Shown: piece after piece, positions 9,434-17,680 of the stretch | How the letters are laid out: each line of letters opens with the position of its first letter | Position numbering within the stretch: position 1 is the stretch's first letter | From: Deltaproteobacteria bacterium | GTDB lineage: Bacteria; Desulfobacterota; Desulfarculia; Desulfarculales; Desulfarculaceae | DNA length: 64,000 bases | Assembly (NCBI GenBank): GCA_020444205.1 | Contig: JAHLLJ010000001.1 | Span: 50,088-114,087 of the forward strand | Direction of reading: 5' to 3' | Notes under the pieces: model-generated | What the model saw: only the letters and a program-made list of their open reading frames with translations | Databases searched by the model: none | What the model was told of the DNA's origin: nothing | Translations under genes and position numbers: made by a program

Positions 9434-10063
9434 CTATCTTATCATGCGGCCGGCCGGCGAACCAGAACGCCGCTCCAGCCTGGAGGTGATGAGGCCCCAG
9501 CGCATGAGCAGCAAACGCAGCTCCCTGGGCCCAGCCGCATTGATGAGGGCGGGAAGCACGGCCTTGGCCTCGGGCGGGGCGTTGCGTACCAGGCTGAACA
9601 GGCGCAGGCTTTCCAAGCCGGAGGCGGGCAGAGGGGGTAGGGGGCACCCCTCGCAGTCCGGAGGCTCCTCACCATGCTCAGCCTCCTGATCGCAGGTTGC
9701 GCAGTCCACCCCTGGGAAATCAGCCCGGTAATCCAGATGGCGGGCCAACATCTCCATCTCCGCCTCCTCCTGTAAGGTAAGCCAGGGGGCCTGCAGGGCA
9801 CTGAGCAAAGGCTCCAGAGCGCTCACCGGCAGGGCGGCCAGTTCTACGGGGCCTGGGAGGGGCGCTGGGCCTTGGGCCATGGCCACCCCCTGCCAGCGCA
9901 CCGCCTCCAGCCCCAGCAACTCCAGGCACAGACAAGCTGGGCCGGGGGAGGCCTCTTGGCGGGGAGCCCATTGCCAAGGCTCCAAAGGCCGCAGCCAAAG
10001 GCGTGCCGCTCCCAAGGTAACCTCATGAAATGCTGCTTTTACGGGTTCCATGGCCGCAAGCAT
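9434..10063 (-). CDS. Uncharacterised protein with a CxxC...CxxC motif
   Basis: I do not recognise this gene. From the ATG at 10063 (GGGG 8 nt upstream) it encodes 209 aa. The track's GTG at 10096 would add 11 residues but lacks a ribosome binding site. The N-terminal half is hydrophobic and Leu/Pro-rich without clear transmembrane helices. Four cysteines in CATC (121-124) and CEGC (137-140), flanked by acidic residues, could bind zinc or an Fe-S cluster. The C-terminal part is helical and Arg-rich. It lies between recJ (59 nt upstream) and the CoA-binding gene (20 nt downstream), all on the minus strand, so it is probably cotranscribed with recJ. Confidence 0.6.
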   Translation of the reverse strand: MLAAMEPVKAAFHEVTLGAARLWLRPLEPWQWAPRQEASPGPACLCLELLGLEAVRWQGVAMAQGPAPLPGPVELAALPVSALEPLLSALQAPWLTLQEEAEMEMLARHLDYRADFPGVDCATCDQEAEHGEEPPDCEGCPLPPLPASGLESLRLFSLVRNAPPEAKAVLPALINAAGPRELRLLLMRWGLITSRLERRSGSPAGRMIR

Positions 10064-10122
10064 AGGTTTTGCCCCGGCTGGCAGCCAGGAAGGCACTTCG
10101 TGAAATTAGGGCCGGGGGATGG

Positions 10123-11841
10123 TTATGCGGTAGGGCGCAAATCCTTAATCACCAGCTCCAGGTGGGTTCCCCGGAAGGTGGATATGCGGGGGATGAAGGC
10201 CGCCGAAAGGCTGGTGCCTTTTTCTATCCAGGGCTCATGGCAGTTGAAGGCAATGGCCGGTACGCGGGCGCCTTGTTGCATCAACTCCATTTTCAGGTGG
10301 TTTTCTCCCACCACCCGGCACGAGGTTACCTCCAGGCCGTGGGCGCAGAGCATGGGCTCAGGGTTGGACTGGCCAAAGGGCGCCAGGTTCCTGAGCAGGT
10401 CCAGCATGGGGGTGCCGAGCTGCCCCAGGCTTACCTGAGCATCGATGTCCAAGGCCTGGCCCGTGTCGGGCGGCAACTGCCGCGCCGCTTCTTGGGATAG
10501 GACCTGGGCCAGCTCATCCAGGCTTCCGCTGGGCATGGTGGCTCCGGCAGCAAGGGCGTGGCCGCCGTAATGAGTGAGAAGCTCGGCGTTGGCTGCCAAG
10601 GCTCGTTGCAAATGAAAGCCTTCCCGGGAGCGACCCGAGCCCACTGCCGTGCCGTTTTGCACCGAGAAAAGCATGGTCGGACGTCCGGTGCGCTCCAGAA
10701 TCCGGCCAGCCACAATGCCCAGCACTCCCTGGTGCCAGCCCTCGCCGCCTAAAACCAGGCATGCAGCCTCATGCAAGGCCGCATCACCCTCGATGCGCTC
10801 CAGCACCTGCTCAAAGATGGCTGCTTCCACCTGGCGGCGATCGTCATTAAGCTGGTTCAAGCCTTGGGCGCGTCCCATGGCCTGGTGCTCGTCCGGCGAA
10901 AGCAGTAGTTCCAGGGCCGGATCCGGGCTGTCCAGGCGTCCGGCGGCGTTGATGCGCGGGGCCAGATAAAAACCCAGGTCCATGGTGTCCAAAACTCCCC
11001 TGCGCCCAGCCACCTTGGCCAGGGCGGCCAGGCCCGGGCGCAGGCCCTGGGTCATCACCTTGAGGCCTTCGGCCACCAAGACCCGGTTGGCCTCCACCAG
11101 GGGCACCACGTCGGCGCAGGTGCCCAGGGCCACCAGGTCCAGGCTGTGGCGCAGGTTGGGCTCAAGGCGGCCCTGGAACCATCCCTCATCGCGCAGGGCG
11201 GCCCTGAGCCCGGCGGCCAGATAAAAGGCCACCCCTACCCCGGCCAGGTGGGCCGACATGCCGCAGGCCTCTTGCTTGGGGTTGACCACCGCCGTAGCGG
11301 ACACCAGGGGTCCGGGGGGCAGCAGGTGATGGTCGGTCACCACCACCGGCAGACCCAAACGGGTGGCCTCGTTTACCCCTTCGTGGTCGCTGATGCCGCA
11401 GTCGGCGGTCACGATTATCTGAGCCCCGGCCTGGGCCAGGCGCCTAGCCCGTGGCGGCTTGAAACCGTAACCGTCGATCACCCTGTGGGGCAGGTCCCAC
11501 ACCACCGGCGCTCCGCAGGCCCGGAAAAACTCCACCAGCAGGGCGGTGGCGGTTACGCCGTCGGCGTCGTAGTCGCCGGCCACTCCAATGACCGCGCCGG
11601 AACGCACCGCTGGAACCAGAACCTCCAGGGCCTGGGGAAGCCCCAGCATCTCCTCCGGGGCGGGTAGCTGCCCCAGGCCGGGGCACAAAAAGCGCCGGGC
11701 CTGCTCCGGCTCATGCAGCCCACGGTGGCAGAGTATCTGCGCGGCCAGGGGTGCCAAGCCCAAGGCCTGGGAAAGGGCGCTGGCCGCTTCCGGGGTGGGC
11801 TCCTTGAGCCGCCATGTTAGTGGTGGGGGTGAAGGTACCAT
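10123..11841 (-). CDS. recJ: Single-stranded-DNA-specific exonuclease RecJ
   Basis: RecJ degrades single-stranded DNA 5' to 3' in recombination and mismatch or base-excision repair. The 572-aa product shows the DHH phosphoesterase motifs in order: AGDYDADGVT (88-97), VTADCGISD (144-152), VVTDHH (167-172) and VNPKQ. The DHHA1 part follows, with a GGEGWHQGVLGIVAGRI-like segment and GSGRSREGFHL, where the SGR element is conserved. Length is normal. There is no ribosome binding site before the ATG. Instead a TTGATT-17-TATAGT promoter ends 6 nt from the ATG, so the mRNA is probably leaderless. Three small genes follow in the same direction. Confidence 0.95.
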   Translation of the reverse strand: MVPSPPPLTWRLKEPTPEAASALSQALGLAPLAAQILCHRGLHEPEQARRFLCPGLGQLPAPEEMLGLPQALEVLVPAVRSGAVIGVAGDYDADGVTATALLVEFFRACGAPVVWDLPHRVIDGYGFKPPRARRLAQAGAQIIVTADCGISDHEGVNEATRLGLPVVVTDHHLLPPGPLVSATAVVNPKQEACGMSAHLAGVGVAFYLAAGLRAALRDEGWFQGRLEPNLRHSLDLVALGTCADVVPLVEANRVLVAEGLKVMTQGLRPGLAALAKVAGRRGVLDTMDLGFYLAPRINAAGRLDSPDPALELLLSPDEHQAMGRAQGLNQLNDDRRQVEAAIFEQVLERIEGDAALHEAACLVLGGEGWHQGVLGIVAGRILERTGRPTMLFSVQNGTAVGSGRSREGFHLQRALAANAELLTHYGGHALAAGATMPSGSLDELAQVLSQEAARQLPPDTGQALDIDAQVSLGQLGTPMLDLLRNLAPFGQSNPEPMLCAHGLEVTSCRVVGENHLKMELMQQGARVPAIAFNCHEPWIEKGTSLSAAFIPRISTFRGTHLELVIKDLRPTA

Positions 11842-11847
11842 GTGGGC

Positions 11848-11876
11848 ACTATATATGGTAGTGTCGGTAGAATCAA
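11848..11876 (-). promoter_or_regulatory. recJ promoter predicting a leaderless mRNA
   Basis: On the minus strand TTGATT (11876-11871), a 17-nt spacer and TATAGT (11853-11848) are followed by six bases and then the recJ ATG. The predicted transcription start falls on or next to the A of the ATG. Confidence 0.55.
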
Positions 11877-12108
11877 GTTACATCATCTTGTGGGTGGTAG
11901 GCATCTGACAATGTTGGCATTTTTGGGCGCGCCGTGGAGCAATTACCATGGCCTTAAGCTCCCCGCAAAACCCTCCGCAACGTGGCCTTTGTTGAGCGAG
12001 GCCTTCTTTTTCCAAAAGAGCTTGCCAGGTATGCCATGTTGCGTAAACTAGGTCAAATGGTCGACACTAGTTGTTTGGGGATATCGCTAGCTTGGACGAA
12101 ACAAGGTT

Positions 12109-13020
12109 ATGGCGGCTGATGCAAAAATATTGGTGTTCGGCGCGGGAGGCATGCTGGGGCAAGAGCTGCTTTCCGTTACGCCGCCGCCTGGTATGGAGCT
12201 TATCGGGCTCAGCCGCACTCAAGCGGACATCACCTCATCCAGGCAAGTGGGCCGGGTCATGGCCGAGCACCAGCCCGCGCTGGTCATCAACTCAGCTGCG
12301 TTTTCCAACGTGGACGGTGCCGAGAGCCAACCCCAAGCAGCCATGGCAGTGAACGCTCAGGGGCCCGAGATCCTGGCCAAGGCCTGCGCTCAGGCCGGCG
12401 CGCCGTTTATCCATATTTCCACGGATTACGTTTTTGGCGGCAGCGGACAAACCCGGCCCTATTTGGAGAGCGATCCGCCCGCGCCCCTCAGCCATTACGG
12501 CCTGTCCAAGCTAAAAGGCGAGGAGTTGGTTCGCTCCGCCTGCCCCCAGCACCTTATCGTGCGCACCTCCTGGCTCTTCGGAGCCTTGGCGCGCAACTTC
12601 ATCCACATCATGCTGGAGCTGATGCGCACCCGCCCGGCCATCAAGGTGGTGGAAGACCAGGTGGGTTGCCCCACGCCTGCCAGGGAGTTGGCCCAGGCCC
12701 TTGTAACGCTGGCGTCCATGGTTTTGGAGCTGGGTGATGCCGCCTGGGGCACCTATCATCTAAGCGGGCCTCTAATCATAAACCGCTACCAGTTCGCCCA
12801 GATGATCTGGGCAGAGGCCAACAAGAGCCTGGACAAGGATCTGACCATCGAACCGGTGGGCAGCGAGGCATTTGCCGCCCCGGCCGAGCGCCCGGCCTAT
12901 TCGGCCCTGGACTGTACTAAGATAAAGCAGCGCTTTGGTTTGGCCCTGGCGGACTGGCAACCGGAGTTGGCCCGGATCGTAAGTTTTCTACAGGAATCGG
13001 AGATGCATGCCCGTGTATAA
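12109..13020 (+). CDS. rmlD: dTDP-4-dehydrorhamnose reductase RmlD
   Basis: RmlD performs the last step of dTDP-L-rhamnose synthesis, reducing dTDP-4-keto-rhamnose with NAD(P)H. The 303-aa protein has the SDR nucleotide-binding GAGGMLG (11-17), the STDYVFGG strand-end motif (about 104) and YGLSKLKGE (about 129) with the catalytic Tyr and Lys. The ATG has only a short AAGG at close range. Its end overlaps the start of rmlA by 14 nt. The order here is D-A-B-C-like, and the genes supply rhamnose to the glycosyltransferases that follow. Confidence 0.95.
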   Translation: MAADAKILVFGAGGMLGQELLSVTPPPGMELIGLSRTQADITSSRQVGRVMAEHQPALVINSAAFSNVDGAESQPQAAMAVNAQGPEILAKACAQAGAPFIHISTDYVFGGSGQTRPYLESDPPAPLSHYGLSKLKGEELVRSACPQHLIVRTSWLFGALARNFIHIMLELMRTRPAIKVVEDQVGCPTPARELAQALVTLASMVLELGDAAWGTYHLSGPLIINRYQFAQMIWAEANKSLDKDLTIEPVGSEAFAAPAERPAYSALDCTKIKQRFGLALADWQPELARIVSFLQESEMHARV

Positions 13021-13903
13021 AGGCATTGTTTTAGCGGGAGGCTCTGGCACCAGGCTTTATCCGGCCACCAGGTCGGTAAGCAAGCAGCTTCTGGTGGTCT
13101 ACGACAAGCCCATGATCTACTACCCCATTGCCACCCTCATGTTGGCCGGCATAACCGAGATACTGGTGATAACCACGCCCCAGGATCAAGAGGCCTACCG
13201 CTCCCTGTTGGGCGACGGCTCTCAATGGGGCTTAAAGTTCTCCTACGTCGCCCAGGCCAAACCCGAGGGCCTGGCCCAGGCCTTCACCCTGGGCCGCGAG
13301 TTCCTAGACGGCGCCCCGGCGGCGCTCACCCTGGGCGACAACCTCTTTTTTGGGCACGGTTTCACCAGCCTGCTGCGCGAGGCCACCTCCCGCCAGGACT
13401 TGGCCACCGTGTTCCTGTATCAGGTATCTGACCCACAACGCTACGGCGTGGCCGAGTTTGACCCTGACGGCGGCATCAGCCGGGTGGTGGAGAAGCCGGT
13501 AAACCCGCCATCGCGTTGGGCGGTAACCGGACTTTATTTTTTCGGACCCGAGGTTACCGAGGTGGCCGGGGGGGTTAAAAAGTCTGCCCGGGGCGAGTAT
13601 GAGATCACGGAAGTCATCAATCACTACATAAGCGCCAAGCAAATCCGGGGCATCAAAATGGGCCGGGGCTATGCTTGGCTGGACACCGGCACCCCGGAGG
13701 CCTTGTTGCAGGCCTCCCAGTTCGTGGGCACCATCGAAAGCCGCCAGGGGATGAAGGTCGCCTGTCTGGAAGAGATAGCCTACAACCTGGAACTGATCAG
13801 CCGCGATACGCTCCGCCAGATACTCCAAGACAAGCAGGACATCCCGTATTATAAGTATGTTTTGGATTTGGTTGAGGCGGGCGGCCCGGTGCCCATTGTT
13901 TAA
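13007..13903 (+). CDS. rmlA: Glucose-1-phosphate thymidylyltransferase RmlA
   Basis: RmlA joins glucose-1-phosphate to dTTP, the committed step of dTDP-sugar synthesis. The 298-aa product shows the nucleotidyltransferase loop LAGGSGTRLYPAT (about 9-21), KQLLVVYDKPMIYYP, the metal-binding LGDNLFFGHG (about 108) and the EKPVNPPS segment. Length matches the short (RmlA/RffH) class. It overlaps the end of rmlD by 14 nt and is followed by rmlB 22 nt later, so translation is probably coupled. Confidence 0.96.
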   Translation: MPVYKGIVLAGGSGTRLYPATRSVSKQLLVVYDKPMIYYPIATLMLAGITEILVITTPQDQEAYRSLLGDGSQWGLKFSYVAQAKPEGLAQAFTLGREFLDGAPAALTLGDNLFFGHGFTSLLREATSRQDLATVFLYQVSDPQRYGVAEFDPDGGISRVVEKPVNPPSRWAVTGLYFFGPEVTEVAGGVKKSARGEYEITEVINHYISAKQIRGIKMGRGYAWLDTGTPEALLQASQFVGTIESRQGMKVACLEEIAYNLELISRDTLRQILQDKQDIPYYKYVLDLVEAGGPVPIV

Positions 13904-13925
13904 CACCCAGAGCTAAATCAAGCGC

Positions 13926-14993
13926 ATGAACTCGGACGTACAAAGATTGCTGGTCACCGGCGGGGCGGGCTTTATCGGCTCGGCCCTGGTTCAGATGCTG
14001 CTGGGGCAGCCCAGGGTTCAGGTGCTCAACCTGGACAAGGTGACCTACGCGGCCAACCCCGAGGCTTTGGAGCGTTTTGCCACCGAACCCAACTACCGCT
14101 TCGTGCAGGGAGACATCTGCGACCGGCCTCTGGTGGACAAACTGCTGGCCGAGTTCAAACCGCAAGGCATAATCCATCTGGCCGCCGAGTCCCACGTGGA
14201 CCGCTCCATAGACGATGCCGCCGGATTTTTGCAGACCAACATAATGGGAACCCACGTGCTATTGGACGCGGCCTTGGGCTATTGGCGCGGCCTGCAGGGA
14301 GCGGAGCGCGAGGCCTTCCGCTTTTTGCACGTTTCCACTGACGAGGTCTACGGCTCCTTGGGACCAGAGGGCCTGTTCCGCGAAGACAGCCCCTACCTGC
14401 CCAACTCGCCTTACTCGGCCAGCAAGGCCTCGTCAGATCTGCTGGTCAGGGCATGGCATCAGACCTACGAGTTGCCCACGGTGGTATGCCATGCTTCCAA
14501 CAACTATGGCCCTTGCCAGTTCCCGGAAAAGCTCATTCCCCTGATGATCATCAAGGCCCAGGCCGCTCAGGAGTTGCCGGTGTACGGCAAGGGTGACAAT
14601 GTGCGCGACTGGATGCACGTCAGCGATCATGTGCGCGGCTTGCTGGCGGCTCTGGAGCGGGGCCGGGTGGGCCAGACCTACAACCTGGGCGGCGGGGTGG
14701 AGCTTACCAACTTAGAGCTGGTGCGCCGCATCTGCCGGTTGCTGGACCAGGAGCTGGCCGGAAGCCGCCGGCAGCCTCACGAGGAACTGATCACTTTTGT
14801 CTCCGACCGGCCGGGCCACGACCAACGCTACGCCCTGGACATAGCCAAGGCTCAAACAGAGCTGGGTTGGGCGCCCCAGGTGGAGTTCGGCCAAGGGTTG
14901 GCCGACACGGTGCGCTGGTACCTAGGCAACCAAGCTTGGTGGGAGCGTATTTTAAAAGAACGCTACAACGGGGTCAGGCTGGGTCTGGCCTGA
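13926..14993 (+). CDS. rmlB: dTDP-glucose 4,6-dehydratase RmlB
   Basis: RmlB converts dTDP-glucose to dTDP-4-keto-6-deoxyglucose using bound NAD. The 355-aa extended SDR shows TGGAGFIGSALV (11-22), HLAAESHVDRSI (about 83), the catalytic STDEVYGSLG (about 138) and YSASKASSDLL (about 163) carrying the Tyr and Lys, plus NNYGP. All are diagnostic for the family. It is preceded by rmlA and followed 38 nt later by the cupin epimerase, completing the dTDP-rhamnose set. Confidence 0.96.
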   Translation: MNSDVQRLLVTGGAGFIGSALVQMLLGQPRVQVLNLDKVTYAANPEALERFATEPNYRFVQGDICDRPLVDKLLAEFKPQGIIHLAAESHVDRSIDDAAGFLQTNIMGTHVLLDAALGYWRGLQGAEREAFRFLHVSTDEVYGSLGPEGLFREDSPYLPNSPYSASKASSDLLVRAWHQTYELPTVVCHASNNYGPCQFPEKLIPLMIIKAQAAQELPVYGKGDNVRDWMHVSDHVRGLLAALERGRVGQTYNLGGGVELTNLELVRRICRLLDQELAGSRRQPHEELITFVSDRPGHDQRYALDIAKAQTELGWAPQVEFGQGLADTVRWYLGNQAWWERILKERYNGVRLGLA

Positions 14994-15031
14994 GCCTTGG
15001 CGCCGCGCGCCGCGTAAGGGAGAAGGCGGGA

Positions 15032-15493
15032 ATGAATTTGTTGCATGGGGTCAAGGTTAAGCCCCTGAAGGTGATTCCTGACAGCCGGGGCCGCTTGGTG
15101 GAGATTCTCAGGGCTGATGACGAGATCTTCGAGGGCTTCGGCCAAGTATACATGACTACCACCCGGCCTGGCGTCGTCAAGGCCTGGCATCTGCACAAGA
15201 AGCAGTATGACCACGTATTTTGCGCGGCTGGCATGATTCGCCTGGGTATATACGATGACCGTGACGACTCTCCCACCACGGGTCAGAGCAACGAATTTTT
15301 CATTGGGGTGCACAATCCCATGCTGGTGCAGATAGCGCCGGGTCTGTACCACGGTTGGAAGTGCATCAGCGCCGAGGAAGCGCTCATCATCAACACCGTT
15401 ACCCAGCCTTATGACTACGCCAATCCCGACGAGTTCCGCCTGGACGCCCACGATCCTGGTATTCCCTGGGATTGGAGCGATAAAGACGGCTAG
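15032..15493 (+). CDS. RmlC-like cupin (dTDP-4-dehydrorhamnose 3,5-epimerase family)
   Basis: The track ORF begins at 14867 inside rmlB. The real start is the ATG at 15032, after AAGGGAGAAGGCGGG, giving 153 aa. The cupin fold is seen in SRGRLVEIL, AWHLHKKQYDHVFCAAG and PGLYHGWKCIS, with the His pair that lines the epimerase site. Its position after rmlDAB says it supplies the C3/C5 epimerisation step. It is about 30 residues shorter than classical RmlC, so it belongs to the short dTDP-dehydrorhamnose-epimerase-like branch, and a different ketosugar specificity cannot be excluded. Its TAG stop lies in a CTAG palindrome that also supplies the stop of the convergent glycosyltransferase. Confidence 0.8.
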   Translation: MNLLHGVKVKPLKVIPDSRGRLVEILRADDEIFEGFGQVYMTTTRPGVVKAWHLHKKQYDHVFCAAGMIRLGIYDDRDDSPTTGQSNEFFIGVHNPMLVQIAPGLYHGWKCISAEEALIINTVTQPYDYANPDEFRLDAHDPGIPWDWSDKDG

Positions 15494-16602
15494 CGCGGAG
15501 CCTCTTCCATCGCTGACACCAACTGGCGGGCCAGGGTGGGCCAGGCTACGCTCTGGGCCACGTAATCGCGGGCTCCGGCTGAGAGCCGGGCGTAAAGCTC
15601 GGGATCGGTCATGACACGGGTGATGGCCCGGGCCAAGGAGGCCGCCTCAGGCGGGCCGGACAACAGGCCGGTCTGGCCGGGGATCACCTGCTCCTGCAGG
15701 CCGCCGACCTGGGTGGCCACCACCGGCAGGGCGTGGGCATAGGCCAAAGGCAACACCCCGGACTGGCTGGCTGAGGTGTAGGGCGCCACCAAAAGATCGC
15801 CCTCCTGGAACAGCCCGGCCACTTCCTCCCCCTCCAGCCAGCGGTTTGTCACTTTGGCCCCCATCTGTTGTAGTGCCGCCTGGTTCTCGGCACCCAAGCG
15901 CCCCTGCCCGGCCACTATAAGCTCTACCTCGGGAAACTCCCGCCTTACCAGGCGCATGGCCTCCATCAGTAGGCCCAGGCCCTTGTAGGCCAATATGCGG
16001 CCGAAAAACAGCACACGGAAGGGCCGCCCCGTGGGCAAGACACGGGGCTCGGTTTTGGGCTCGCCGTAGAAAAAGGGGCCATGGGGTATCACTCGGATCG
16101 CCGCCGGGTCCAGGCCAAAGGCCGTCACCGCCTGGGCGCGCACGTATTCGCTGAGAGTCACCACCACGTCGGCCCGGCGCGCCTCCGCCGCAAGCATCTG
16201 GGCCCGCAAGAAGTAGCGCTCTCCGGGATGCAACAGGGCGTCGTGCAGCACCATCAGGTAACGGGCTCTGTTTTGGTTAATCTTGCGCAGCATGAAAGGG
16301 TTCCAGATGTGGGTCATGGTGCAGCAAACCCAGTCGAAGCGCTCCCGCCGCAAGTAAGCAGAAAACTCAGTACGAAGACTGGGAAGCTTGATGCTGGACC
16401 AAATTGCGGTGAGCGAATTGGTGTAGGTGTCCGGCGACCAGCCTGGTAAACCCAGTTTTTGCGAGTCTTCCCAAAGCTCAGATTGACGCGACAAGGATAG
16501 ATGCACCTCGACAGAGGGTATCTGGGCCAGGGCCTTGGCCATCTCATATGTGTACATGGGGCCGCCCCCCCTGCGCCCCCAGTGCCATAACAACAGCTTC
16601 AT
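15490..16602 (-). CDS. Glycosyltransferase, GT4 family (GT-B fold)
   Basis: The ORF track extends to 16722. I place the start at ATG 16602 (MKLLLWHWGRRGGGPMYTYE, 370 aa), with AGGA about 9 nt upstream, because the GG-rich N-terminal nucleotide-binding loop of GT4 enzymes follows immediately. The acceptor-side half is at the N-terminus. The donor half carries VLFFGRILAYKGLGLLMEAM (about 228) and the E-x7-E-like region SASQSGVLPLAYAHALPVVA (about 300), then GGLQEQV. It should transfer a nucleotide-sugar-derived sugar onto a lipid-linked or growing glycan at the cytoplasmic membrane. It is the distal gene of a minus-strand pair with a GT2 enzyme. Confidence 0.85.
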   Translation of the reverse strand: MKLLLWHWGRRGGGPMYTYEMAKALAQIPSVEVHLSLSRQSELWEDSQKLGLPGWSPDTYTNSLTAIWSSIKLPSLRTEFSAYLRRERFDWVCCTMTHIWNPFMLRKINQNRARYLMVLHDALLHPGERYFLRAQMLAAEARRADVVVTLSEYVRAQAVTAFGLDPAAIRVIPHGPFFYGEPKTEPRVLPTGRPFRVLFFGRILAYKGLGLLMEAMRLVRREFPEVELIVAGQGRLGAENQAALQQMGAKVTNRWLEGEEVAGLFQEGDLLVAPYTSASQSGVLPLAYAHALPVVATQVGGLQEQVIPGQTGLLSGPPEAASLARAITRVMTDPELYARLSAGARDYVAQSVAWPTLARQLVSAMEEAPR

Positions 16603-16621
16603 GTATCTAGTCCTGCAAGCG

Positions 16622-17512
16622 TCACGAGGGCAAGCGCCCCCGCTCGGAAGAAAAAAGGCCCTGCCATATTCCCGCGGCTGCTTGCCAACGCCCCTGCATG
16701 GCCCGGCGGGCCAGGCGGGCACCGCTGCTCAGGGCCAGCGGCAGCCAGGGCAGGGGAGCGTGCTTGCGGAAAAAACGCATTGAGCCACCGGTGTAAAGGC
16801 GGTGCCAGGCCTCCTCGTTGGCCCCCAGGCCGGTGCTGGGCTGGTGCTCCACCACCGACTCCGGGGCCACGGCCAGGCGCCATCCGGCTCCGCGCAGGCG
16901 TAGGCTCAGGTCCGCGTCCTCCCAATAAAGCGGGAAACCAGGGTCCAGCAGGCCCACCTGCTTGAGGGCCTGAGCGCGTAAAAGCAGGCTGGCCCCGCAT
17001 AGATAATCCGGCGCTCCTTGGCTGGGTGGCTGGGTGAGGTGGCGGGAGCGGCCGGTGATGAGGCTCACCTTGCCTCCGCCCCAGGCCTGCACCCGGTCTT
17101 GACCCTCCCAACGCAACACGGACCCCACGGCCCCCACCTTGGGATCATCGGCCATTACTCGCACCAAAGCCTCCAGAGCCTCGGGATGGGCCTTGGCGTC
17201 GGGGTTTATCAGCCACACCGCCTTGGCCCCCTGGTCCAGGGCCAGGTTGATGCCCAGGTTGGCGCCTTGGGCGAATCCGCCGTTCACCGGGGAGGGTAAA
17301 AACTTCACCCCGGGAAAGCGTCGTTGTATCATCTGTGGGGAGTCGTCTTGTGAGGCGTTGTCCACCACCACGATTGCATTTTGGGTGTAGGTTTGGCTGA
17401 TGAGGGAGGTCAGACAGTCCAATATATGAGGAAGGCCGTTGTAGTTGACCAGTACTGCGAACACCTGCCCCCACCTGTTTTCCTGATTTTGTGGCAAGCT
17501 GGGGGTCCTCAT
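16622..17512 (-). CDS. Glycosyltransferase, GT2 family (rhamnosyltransferase-like)
   Basis: The 296-aa protein shows GT2/GT-A landmarks: VLVNYNGLPHILDCLTSL at the N-terminus, IVVVDNASQDDS (about 48), NGGFAQGANLG (about 78), the metal-binding LINPDAKAHP (about 101) and WEDADLSLRLRGAGW (about 198). The FAxGxNxG plus NPD pattern is common in WbbL-type rhamnosyltransferases, which fits the adjacent rml genes, but sugar specificity cannot be proven. It is divergent from the ABC exporter at 17681 and 19 nt upstream of the GT4 gene. Confidence 0.85.
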   Translation of the reverse strand: MRTPSLPQNQENRWGQVFAVLVNYNGLPHILDCLTSLISQTYTQNAIVVVDNASQDDSPQMIQRRFPGVKFLPSPVNGGFAQGANLGINLALDQGAKAVWLINPDAKAHPEALEALVRVMADDPKVGAVGSVLRWEGQDRVQAWGGGKVSLITGRSRHLTQPPSQGAPDYLCGASLLLRAQALKQVGLLDPGFPLYWEDADLSLRLRGAGWRLAVAPESVVEHQPSTGLGANEEAWHRLYTGGSMRFFRKHAPLPWLPLALSSGARLARRAMQGRWQAAAGIWQGLFSSERGRLPS

Positions 17513-17680
17513 AAGTGACGTTAAACCGCTGAAGATGCTTCAGCCGTAGCGCAGGTTCTTGTGGTTGGACAAACTTATCCGTGGTCAATATGGCTAATTG
17601 CCAATATCATACCTTAGCTGGTCATATGCAACCATATCCACGTAATGTTCCCGGCAATCACTAGGAGCGCCACAAAATCC

